A stretch of DNA of 64,000 nt from Patella vulgata. Lineage: Eukaryota; Mollusca; Gastropoda; Patellidae. The stretch is from the NCBI RefSeq assembly GCF_932274485.2, contig NC_065886.2:34459501-34523500 (forward strand), in the 5' to 3' direction. Below the pieces are notes generated by a model. That model saw nothing but the letters and a program-made list of their open reading frames with translations, was not told the origin of the DNA and ran no database searches. The translations under genes and the position numbers were made by a program. Every line of letters starts with the position of its first letter. Position 1 is the first letter of the stretch. Of this stretch, positions 52,480 through 61,228 are shown piece by piece.

Positions 52480-52821
52480 CGTGCATTATGCATATGGGCG
52501 GTCCATTTGCTGATTACACTATTTTACTGGGATTCTAATTGCTTGAATGCAGTTATGGCGGGTGTGGTGTCAGGCAGGGTAAGCTTATTCTTTCAGACAC
52601 CTGTTACCACTGTTCATCATGTATGATGTACATGGTAAACAGTCCATTTGCTGATTACACTATTTGCCGATACCGTTTTTTATGATTTCGAATTTTGTCT
52701 AATGGTTTGGATTCGTACTTGGTTTTATTTAATTTACTCTCTTGCCGATACCGTTTTTTAGGATTTCGAATTTTGTCTAATAGTTTGTATTCGTACTTGG
52801 TTTTATTTTATTTACTCTCGT
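52480..52821. repeat. Nested duplications
   Basis: GGTCCATTTGCTGATTACAC is repeated at about 52498 and 52643. Then a 78-bp unit beginning GCCGATACCGTTTTTTA, containing ATTTCGAATTTTGTCTAAT, is present twice (52666 and 52744), nearly identical. Confidence 0.85.
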
Positions 52822-52969
52822 AGAAATATGTGGTATTATTTATCAAATATTATTTGTTTTCTATTTCGACGATCCACATTTCTCAATTTTATTCAATTCC
52901 CCCACTTGTTTATATTTGACTTGGACCGAGTGTGCTGCATAAATATGATAAGTTCGCTTATTGTGAAAA

Positions 52970-53205
52970 TGACATAAAATGGGTTTAACGTCCCTATTTT
53001 CTACTCCGACTGGGCTAATGAAGACAGGCATATGCCATACTCTTATTTCGAACTCCAACTGTAAAGGATTCTTGTATGCGCAGACCAATGTGTACACGGA
53101 ACCTCGGGTTTTCGTCTCATCTAAACGACTATACGTTGTCTCTTTCCAGCCTCCTGTCCTACAACACTGACAAGCGGGTACCACGCCAGAAAATACCGAT
53201 GAACT
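52970..53205 (-). repeat. SINE-A copy
   Basis: Reverse copy: AATGGGTTTAACGTCCC, CCGACTGGGCTAATGAAGAC, CTTATTTCGAACTCC, CAATGTGTACACGGAACCTC, CATCTAAACGACTATACG, TACAACACTGACAAGCGGGT. A deletion removes the GTGCTATGAGGG block, and the head is missing. Confidence 0.85.
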
Positions 53206-53209
53206 ACAA

Positions 53210-54290
53210 CGTTAATGTACTACCGTGTTAATTATTTAAACTATATAGCTATCTATATCTCTCCACGTGTTTTAGTTGATAAATTATAGAGATAAGCTGT
53301 GTTAAATCTATATATTATTAATAACTGTCCATTTTGATTGACGAGATCTAAAAGATACGATCCAGGCGATCGTTCGTTCGTAGGGTTTCACGTCCGCTCC
53401 CATATTGGGTGATATGATCCAGGGGCCTTATTCACGAAAACTTAAACCAAAATATTTTAATGATGCAGATATTTCATTAGTTGAGAGTTAAAATCGTCCA
53501 AACAGTTACTAATCATACTAAACTTGGGCTGTCGGTCTACAGTTAGCTCCGTTGGAGAATAGACACTAAGCTAGTGGACCGAGTTTAGTCGAAAACACAA
53601 AGTATACTTCGAAAATTTTGAGAAGTATTCATTCGGCTTACATATTAAAGCTAGATAATGTTCTGGTTCGGATTAAGTCGGATTTACATCAACCTATCAT
53701 TAAATTTTACTTAAAATGGTCCATCGGGACTTTAATTCAGCGATATCTAAACAAGTTTTCACTCATAATTAGACTATTATTTTAAACGATGTAGGCCTAT
53801 CGTGACATTTAGGAGCTGGTAAACACTATAATAAAAGTCATAATACATACATCGTAAATCATATTTTTAAATAAATATAAACAAGTTGATGATTTATGAT
53901 ATATATATATCGTAAAGACAATACTACACTACACTGATCATTGTCGATGAGGTATAAAGATTATTGAAGGCGCTATCTTCACTGACCACCTCTGCTAAAT
54001 TAAACTAACAGCGTACTTCCGTAATTACGTATGAAGTCTGTTACACTCGACCAGACCAGAGTAAATCACCCAAATTCCCGTTCTGTTGATTTTTATTTGT
54101 ACACCGAATTAACAAATATGAGGCTTACTGTTGGTCAATTAATTTCTACCGTCTTCAAATAAAATATAAATCATGCAGGTCAGAGTTCGTTCAATTTGAA
54201 TGGAATGGAATGGAATGGGGTTTAATGCCTATTCCATACGTTATTGAGTCATTTGGAGACTAATGTATGATAAAATTTCATTTCTATTGT
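53210..54290. other. Intergenic, nothing recognised
   Basis: AT-rich. At 53422 GGGGCCTTATTCACGAAAAC, followed by TTAA, looks like one end of a MITE related in style to the 30253 element, but no partner end was found. Confidence 0.4.
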
Positions 54291-54442
54291 TGTATCTATA
54301 TATATATAAACTCAAAGATGTGTGTATGTATGTTCGCCCATTACACTTCGTCGCCTCGATCCACCCCCAGTGGTTTCAAATTAACCAGCATCACCCCATG
54401 AATGTTTTGGGCCATGATTTATGAAGGTCAGGATCAATTATT

Positions 54443-54731
54443 GCAATTAACGGTTAACGAGAGGTAACCCTGTTTCTTATCGTAATTAAGTTTAGTAATA
54501 GTAACGGATGTTGTAAGCTAGCGGGAAAGCGTGCAAGACAGGAAGATACCGGGGCGGAAGGTCTTGGGCCCCGGGCGAAGTCGGCAGCCGAACTGTTTTA
54601 GTGATATTAACGGTTAACGAGAGGTAACTCTGTTTATTATGGTAATTAAGTTTAATAATAGTAATGAATGATGTAAGTTAGCGGGAAAGCGTGTAAGACA
54701 GGAAGATGCCGAGTAAGCAGATCTTGGGCAA
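54443..54731. repeat. Two-copy tandem duplication, period about 160 bp
   Basis: TTAACGGTTAACGAGAGGTA, GTAATTAAGTTTAGTAATAG, GCTAGCGGGAAAGCGTGCAA and GACAGGAAGAT recur from 54608 with modest divergence. Upstream, TCTATATATATATAAACTCA with GTGTGTATGTATGTTCG (54295-54335) resembles the low-complexity 5' terminus of some Helitron-like elements, which is a weak resemblance only. Confidence 0.7.
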
Positions 54732-54884
54732 TGCAAAGGAGAAAACAGCGCCCACCTGCTCTCCATCAATTTGCAACTGCAAACAGTTCTTTTATGTACA
54801 GGGGGTTGGGAATTCTCCACACAAGTCTCGCTTTCCAGTGTGAACTGCAAGGGAAGACAACTCTGTTTGGGAGTTTGATGTGTG

Positions 54885-55140
54885 GGTGGTCTAGAAATTT
54901 AACGCGTGCGATACGCGTAAAGCCACAAGGTCTGCCATGGAGTAAAGTTCCGCGGTTTCGAGTCCCCGCTTGTACGAGACAAGGAGTAGAGTCGTGGGTT
55001 TTCTCCGGGTCCCCAGGTGTCCTTCCACTGCTAAAGACCCCTATGCGCAAGCGAATTATGGAAATAAAATTGATTATGTTAGTCCCGAAATGACCTAATT
55101 TGTGTCGAGTGGACGTTAAACCCCATTTCTCTCTCTTTCT
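54885..55140 (+). repeat. SINE-B copy
   Basis: GTGGGTGGTCTAGAAATTTA, AAGGTCTGCCATGGAGTAAA, CGGTTTCGAGTCCCCGCTTG (B-box), GGGTTTTCTCCGGGTCCCCA, CCCCTATGCGCAAGCGAATT, CGAAATGACCTAATTTGTGT, GTGGACGTTAAACCCC and a CT-rich end. Confidence 0.85.
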
Positions 55141-55144
55141 CCCT

Positions 55145-55290
55145 TTACGTACACGCCGATATCTTCACAGGTGGATCACATTTTTTGCGTCCCATCTGAA
55201 TGACTAGGCAGATATTTCCCGATTCATTACTGCGGGTACCAACCCTGACAAGTGATAACCGGGTCAATATTCAAACCACTAGAACATACA
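55145..55290 (-). repeat. SINE-A fragment abutting the SINE-B tail
   Basis: CTTTACGTACACGCCGATAT, TGCGTCCCATCTGAATGACT, AGGCAGATATTTCCCG and AACCCTGACAAGTGATAACC. The start coincides with the (CT)n end of the preceding SINE-B, so that SINE-B probably inserted into or beside it. Confidence 0.6.
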
Positions 55291-55322
55291 ATGAAGATAA
55301 CATTTATTACTTACGAATGCTT

Positions 55323-55705
55323 ATTGGGTTCTAACGATCTACCTATGTGCTATTCCACAATATAGCGCCCTCAGAATGCGTCTTGGGTTTATAACGATCT
55401 CACGATATGTCTATTCCACAATACAACTCCCCTCAGAGTCTGAACGATCTCAAGATATGCCTATTCCACAATACAGCGTCTCCGAGAATGCGATATGGAT
55501 TTATAACGATCCAATAGTATACCTTCTCCCACAATACAGCTCCCTTCAGAATGCGTCTTGGGTCCTAACGATGCAAAGATATGTTTCTTCCACAATATGA
55601 CTCTTCTCAGAATGCGTCTTGAGTCTTAACGATTCAAAGTTATGCCTTTTCCACAAAATAGTTCCCCTCAGAATGTTTATTCCACACGATAGCTTCCCTC
55701 AGAAA
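55323..55705. repeat. About 60-bp minisatellite
   Basis: Six to seven units with CTCAGAATGCGTCTTGGGTT, CTAACGATCCAAAGATATG and CTATTCCACAATACAGCTCC. The length varies between 50 and 62 bp. Confidence 0.9.
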
Positions 55706-56069
55706 GTTGATCTGCTAATAATTATAATATGTTGTTATATTTTGTACCACAATGTTGTCAGTTCTTAGAGTGTTGTTCAGGTCAATAACTATCTCAAACA
55801 AGCTGATTTAGTTCAAATATTCTATCTCATGATTGGCTAGGATGTACTTTAAGCTATCATTCTGTATAATCAGCTTGCAGCAGTATAATACCATCTTGAC
55901 CGTGAATAGTGATGGTTCTCATCATAATATTGATCTTTATAAACGCCCCTTGACCGATCTGGGTATAATTGATAGAGATTGATATGTCGTATTTTGACAT
56001 AAATCAGGATGGTATCTGATCATTGAAGAATCAGTATATTACTATTAGAGAACATTTAGGATTAGGCAT

Positions 56070-56180
56070 GAGGCCCTGATCGTTGACACGTACAAGCTAA
56101 GAATTGAAGCTACGACTCAAGGACAGACCTTGTGATTTAAAGCGCACGCGTTAAACCATTCAGCCACTCAAACCTCTGAA
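56070..56180 (-). repeat. SINE-B head fragment
   Basis: TTGACACGTACAAGCTAAGA, GACTCAAGGACAGACCTTGT, GCACGCGTTAAACCATTCAG, CCACTCAAAC: head and B-box side of a reverse copy. Confidence 0.75.
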
Positions 56181-56329
56181 TCGGTATATTATCAAAAAAA
56201 TTGTCTATCGATACTATACCTTGCCATTGGTGTGTCAGTTTTAACTTTAAAGAATTGTATGCTATTCTATGCAGTAATGCCTCCCTAGATCTTCCCAAAT
56301 CCAAGTCCACAGTAATTTGTGTCGTGCAC

Positions 56330-56815
56330 GGAGTCAGAAACTTTAACTACATCTAGAACACCCTGTATCACTTATCATATATTTATATTCAACTATTTAG
56401 GCTGTACGTTTGTGTTAACTAAATCAATGATAAATCAACTGTATCGGACACGGGTTTGGGTACTGTCATCAAGAACATCCAATATCACTCCTCGTGTACG
56501 CTGTATACGCTTAATTATATTAATAACCAAACACAGAGTTGAGTATTTTAACTACCTCTAGAACACCAGATAACACTTCTCGTGTATGTTGTGTCAACTA
56601 CACCGATAATCAATCTGATGTTTCGAATAGGGCGCCGAGTACTTTAACTAGATTAAGAAAAGCCGATCGCATTGCACATGTATGTTGTTTTAACTACATC
56701 AATAATCAGTCTGCTGTAACGAACACGGGTTCGAATGCTTTATCTACATCTAGAACACCCGATACCACTTATTATGCATTACACTTAATTAAATCGATAC
56801 CCAATCTACTGTAGA
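56330..56815. repeat. About 98-bp minisatellite, five units
   Basis: Units start near 56338, 56459, 56540, 56638 and 56736 with ACTTTAACTACATCTAGAAC, then CACCCGATACCACTTATCA and AACTAAATCAATAATCAATC. Confidence 0.85.
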
Positions 56816-57204
56816 GTAAGCGTAGAAATAACATAATGCAGTATGATGTCCTATATATATCAAACCCGGATTAGTTCATATAGATCGCAATAAATCTTTC
56901 TTTACAATTCTACAGACACCCCGCTTACTGTACAACAATATTCCACGTTTTGACATTTTCTTCTGTACACTAATAATCCCAAGCTATATATTACACGATT
57001 AATAAATCATTTTAACTGGTGGATAGGCTTTTGTGATTTTCCTAACATCGACTATTTTTCTCGATAATTATTGTATATTAATAGATAATCGATATCAATC
57101 AGCGCCAATATACTTGTTTATAACTGGTAAGTCATAAACAATATCTGTTTATATTTAAAGGGACATATTCTTTCAAACAAAATCAAAAAGTGTGTGTGTG
57201 TGTG

Positions 57205-57520
57205 AGAGAGAGAGAGGGGAGAGAGAGAGAGAGAGAGAGAGATAGAGAGAGAGGGAGGGGTTAATATCCACTCGACACAAACTAGATCATTTCGGGACTA
57301 ACATATGGTTCAATTTTATTTCATTAATTCTCTTGCGCGTAAGGTCTTTAGCAGTGGGATGAAACCGGAAGTCCCGGAAAAAACCCAAGAGGCTGGACAG
57401 GCGACCCTACTCTTTGTCACATACTAGCGGGGAATCGAAACCACGCCACTCGACTCAATGACAGATCTTATGAAGCAACGCACACGCGTTACCAATTGGG
57501 GAACCCACCCACTCTCACCC
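57205..57520 (-). repeat. SINE-B, full length, behind (GT)n/(GA)n
   Basis: GTGTGT and GAGAGA tracts at 57190-57255, GGGTTAATATCCACTCGACA, GATCATTTCGGGACTAACAT, CTTGCGCGTAAGGTCTTTAG, CAGGCGACCCTACTCTTTGT, GCGGGGAATCGAAACCACGC and head ACGCACACGCGTTACCAATT. Confidence 0.87.
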
Positions 57521-57554
57521 CACTTAAGACAAAATTGGATTTCATCATATAATT

Positions 57555-57690
57555 ATAAGCGTTTCCATGGTGGCCGAATGGTCTAAAAATTATAAGCTCT
57601 AACATTGTGTCAAGTGGCGTCGTTTCTATTCTACGCTTGTATGAGAGTAGGATCGCATGTCCAGCCTCGTAGATTTTATCGCGGCTCGTC
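57555..57690 (+). repeat. SINE-B head fragment
   Basis: TCCATGGTGGCCGAATGGTC (A-box), GTCAAGTGGCGTCGTTTCTA, GAGAGTAGGATCGCATGTCC and AGCCTCGTAG, then truncated. Confidence 0.75.
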
Positions 57691-58074
57691 GCATAAATAA
57701 AAGAAGACTACCTTTATCACCTGTCCTAATACCTGTTAATATGCAACATTTTCACCTATTGCTATATAATCTCTCAATTGATCCCAATCAATAGATTTAT
57801 ATATCGATCTATCGATCATTGACTTTTATCAATAGAGTTATTATTTACAGGCGATATAAAAAGACAAAAGATATCTGTTTGTTGATGTCTGTTGATAGAC
57901 TGCACTGGGATAGGATTACGGTTATTTTATAAACACAACCAAGGTTAAACAAAGTCACATTATTCAGCTAATTATTTATAGACTCTTTTGGTTAACAAAA
58001 TGCTATGGTTCGCAAGGTCTCGTCAACACAAAACAAACATAAATTAAATATGGTAATTTTTAAAACGCCCATAC

Positions 58075-58075
58075 G

Positions 58076-58106
<31 letters not shown>

Positions 58107-58700
58107 GTCACACTGTTCGTCCGTCCGTCAATAATTGGCTTGTGAACGCGAAAGATGCTACAGTTTTTGACGGATATTTTTAAAATTTGATGTCGGTCAT
58201 TGTGGACATGCGACTACAGACCCTGTCGATATTCAACATTCCGCTACTTTTGCAGAAAACATTTTGAATGCAGGAAAAAATGAGGACTTTCCCTTCCCGA
58301 GTTACGGCCCCACCCATTTGCCGAAAACCTTGTGAAGGCGATAGGCTATAGTTGTTGTTACATCCTTTTCAAATTTGTTTGGAAGTATTGGGGTCATAAG
58401 AGGACACAGAGTTACTGTGTGAAAGCAATAGAGACTGTATCTTTAAATTTAGTGTGACACACCGGGGTAATGCATGCGAGGACGAGCCCTATCCACATTC
58501 AGCTTTGCATACCTTATTTTATGAGTCATCCCCCCTGTGCCGAAAACTTTGTGAAAACGGTGTGAAGCATAGAGATCACGAAAGGACGAACCCTATCGAT
58601 ATTCAGCGTTCCGTAACACTCCGTTGAGGAAATCTTGTAAATACGATAACTGCTGTAATTTTTAAAAGGTGTTTTCGAATTTGGTCATCAGAGTACAAAG
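58075..58700. repeat. (TA)n tract followed by diverged internal repeats
   Basis: (AT)14 at 58075-58102 leads into GTTCGTCCGTCCGTCAATAA. Then short blocks like TTGTGAACGCGAAAGATGCT, ACAGTTTTTGACGG and TTTAAAATTTG recur with weak similarity at about 58333, 58551 and 58633, and ATTCAGC(G/T)TTCCG-type blocks between. A decayed, repeat-rich element of unknown type. Confidence 0.4.
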
Positions 58701-58834
58701 CATATCGATATCCAGTATTCCCCAGCCATCCATCACAGAGTTACCCACCTTTGCGTATCAAATTGTGATGTTGAGACTTAGCTACATTGTAGACGTATTC
58801 AATACTTTGCGTGGCTTTCTTTTTTTTCTTAGGT

Positions 58835-58970
58835 TACCTGTGCAATGCGAGCTAGGAGAATTTGCTTGGACAGCAGTGTTTCTGCCTAATCATCTTCGAA
58901 TCCGTCTGACAAGGTTTCCTTAATGCGCACGCGAATGTGACTAGGAGTGAACAGCGATTTATCACCCCAC
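58835..58970 (-). repeat. SINE-A, diverged
   Basis: AGGAGAATTTGCTTGGACAG, CAGTGTTTCTGCCTAATC, CTTCGAATCCGTCTGACAAG and CGCACGCGAATGTGACTAGG. Confidence 0.5.
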
Positions 58971-59785
58971 ACTATAAATAGTTTTTACATCTACGCGAAG
59001 AAAGTTCAAGGGAGTGTGAGAACCGACAATATACAAACTGTATGAAATCTCACTTTAAATAAGAATAACTGAATATATTATGGTAATTGTGACAACTATA
59101 TAGAGACTGTTTGTATAACTTACATGTATATTGTATTACAATAACTATAATTCTTCCTGAATGTATAGAAACTAAAAGTAATTTGTAACGTTCAACACTT
59201 CCTGGTATTTCAATACCGTTTATAGTTTCATATAATACTAATGTTATGGTTACCAACAAACACAGTTAAACATACCTTGTTCAATATTAATAGAATCAAC
59301 GCGTTTTTTCTGATCGGGTTGTGCTTCCAAACACGTTACCAGACGGGGAGGGACGGGGTGTTACTGCGCTGCCCCGCCTCTCTGAGATATGATGTCCCCT
59401 AAAACACTATGTTGTACACATAAAGTTGTGCCCGCATTAGTGTTATTTTTTACAGGGCCAGGAATGCCTCAAAATTCACCATTGACACCGTGGACTCCCA
59501 CCACCCTCCACCCACTACACGTGACCACCTCAGACCAGCCCCCACCCCTCCTTAAATAATATCCTGAGAATGTACCTGCGTAGTGTGGGTTTTCTTGGAG
59601 AGTTGTTCGAATACAAAAATGCAACAAAATTGCTCTAACCTATACCATCATACCCCTCATTCCCCATCCGGATCCTCCGTTATCATCCCACTGCTAACGA
59701 CCCCTAACGGGACTGACTATACCGCCTCTAAAAAATACTGAGTAGTAGTTATAACCAAAATGATTATTCAACAAACGGTTCTATG

Positions 59786-59788
<3 letters not shown>

Positions 59789-59817
<29 letters not shown>

Positions 59818-59818
59818 G
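59789..59818. repeat. (CT)n microsatellite
   Basis: Fifteen CT units. A SINE-B scrap (CCGGATCCTCCGTTATCATC, CCACTGCTAACGACCCCTAA) lies about 80-130 bp to the left, so this may be a detached tail. Confidence 0.85.
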
Positions 59819-59824
59819 TTGTGA

Positions 59825-61005
59825 AAATATCGCCCAGTCTTGTTGATACGAACTAAAGTAATGAATGCATGATATATTTATTCTGATTATATTGTCATAT
59901 GTTTTAACGAATTGCTTTTTCTACTTTCAGTTAGTTCCTTCCATACTTCACTGCAGTTGACATCTGAAAATATAATATATATTACAGAACCCCTTTAACT
60001 TCCACAACTTATTCAAATCGGTTCATGGCTATTTAAAGCTTACAATGGTTTCATACCGTAATCGTTATCTATTTTAGACAAATAAAGTAATACTAAATCT
60101 GCAATATTGTTCGCAAAAGTTAGCACATTCTTAAAGATACATTCTCACGAACGTAATTGTCTGGTGGTTATTTCCAATAAAAGTATGGTAAATTTGGTAT
60201 ATGTAAAGTATAGACGCCCAATCGGACAAGAAACATACTGGCAACCCGACTTAGGGAGCGGTTGTTATTTCTTGATCGAATTGTTAGGCGGTATTGGAAA
60301 CATTGAGGGGTTTAATCGTATACCAGACTCTGGAATTAAATGGCGGAAAGGAAGTTGGGAGAAAATAATTCAAGAATTTACTTAATATTTATGGTAAATG
60401 AACATTAAGTATTGACAAATACATTCTGAAAATGGGCCCTCCCTCAATCAAGTTAGGTTTTGTTATAGCTTGGGGTATCTTCGCGCGAATACAAAATTTT
60501 GAGAGGGATTTGAAGCAGATTTTTGATAGATTAATTAGTTTGAATATGTTTTTAGTCCAAATGCATCATCAAATCACTCAGTTTGTACGCGGGAAGGTAT
60601 CTTTAATACACGTGCTTAATTTCATAATAATAACAGTCGTTATATATTGGATTTAGAATGGGTTTACTGTTTATTTAACCAGGTTTGAATCATTAGAACA
60701 TGAGACGCGATAATGAATAATTCAAGCATGATTAAAAGGACGGCAAATCGATTCTAATAGTTAGAGCAGGAGGACCACACTAGTCGCAAACAAAACCAAA
60801 CCTGCGGACACTGAAACACAAAACATTACAAGCAATAAACAACAACCGTACACGTATATATCAGATGAAGTCAATGGATCTGGGGCCAGTCGTAAGCGGC
60901 ACTTGGCATGCTTGTTCAGTGGACAGTTGCGCATAGATTGACGGATTTTAAGATGGCGACTATGATATCATGCTCGCTATGGTATCGTACTTGTTAAATA
61001 TACTT
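59825..61005. other. Intergenic or intron, nothing firm
   Basis: This should include downstream sequence or an intron of the VWD gene, whose donor at 61007 points left. Two plus-strand open frames (60107-60385 and 60432-60656) are moderately long but lack recognisable domains. The 60835-60900 repeat is shared with 47200-47345. Confidence 0.35.
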
Positions 61006-61007
61006 AC

Positions 61008-61228
61008 ACTGGATTAGTACTTGGCTTATTAGAATCATCTTTAACGACATATTGGTTCGCCAGAGTTTGATAACCTTGAGTTAATGTTGGGAAGCTGTTG
61101 ACACTTCTACCATCAACCTGTATATCATCATGGCGGTCATCGTTACAGTTACCACATAACCCAGTTAATCTATTTCTATAACCCGGAGGAGTCTTTACTC
61201 GTACAATCATGCGCCCATCAAAACTCAC
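61008..61228 (-). CDS. VWD exon 3
   Basis: Acceptor TATATTTTAG, then VSFDGRMIVRVKTPPGYRNR, LTGLCGNCNDDRHDD and IQVDGRSVNSFPTLTQGYQT. Donor GTAAGTAT. The sequence after the donor would stop at once, so the splice is needed. Confidence 0.85.

Noticed and set aside
60107-60656. Two plus-strand ORFs of 92 and 74 codons
   Set aside because: No recognisable domain and no supporting splice sites; kept only as uncertain sequence.
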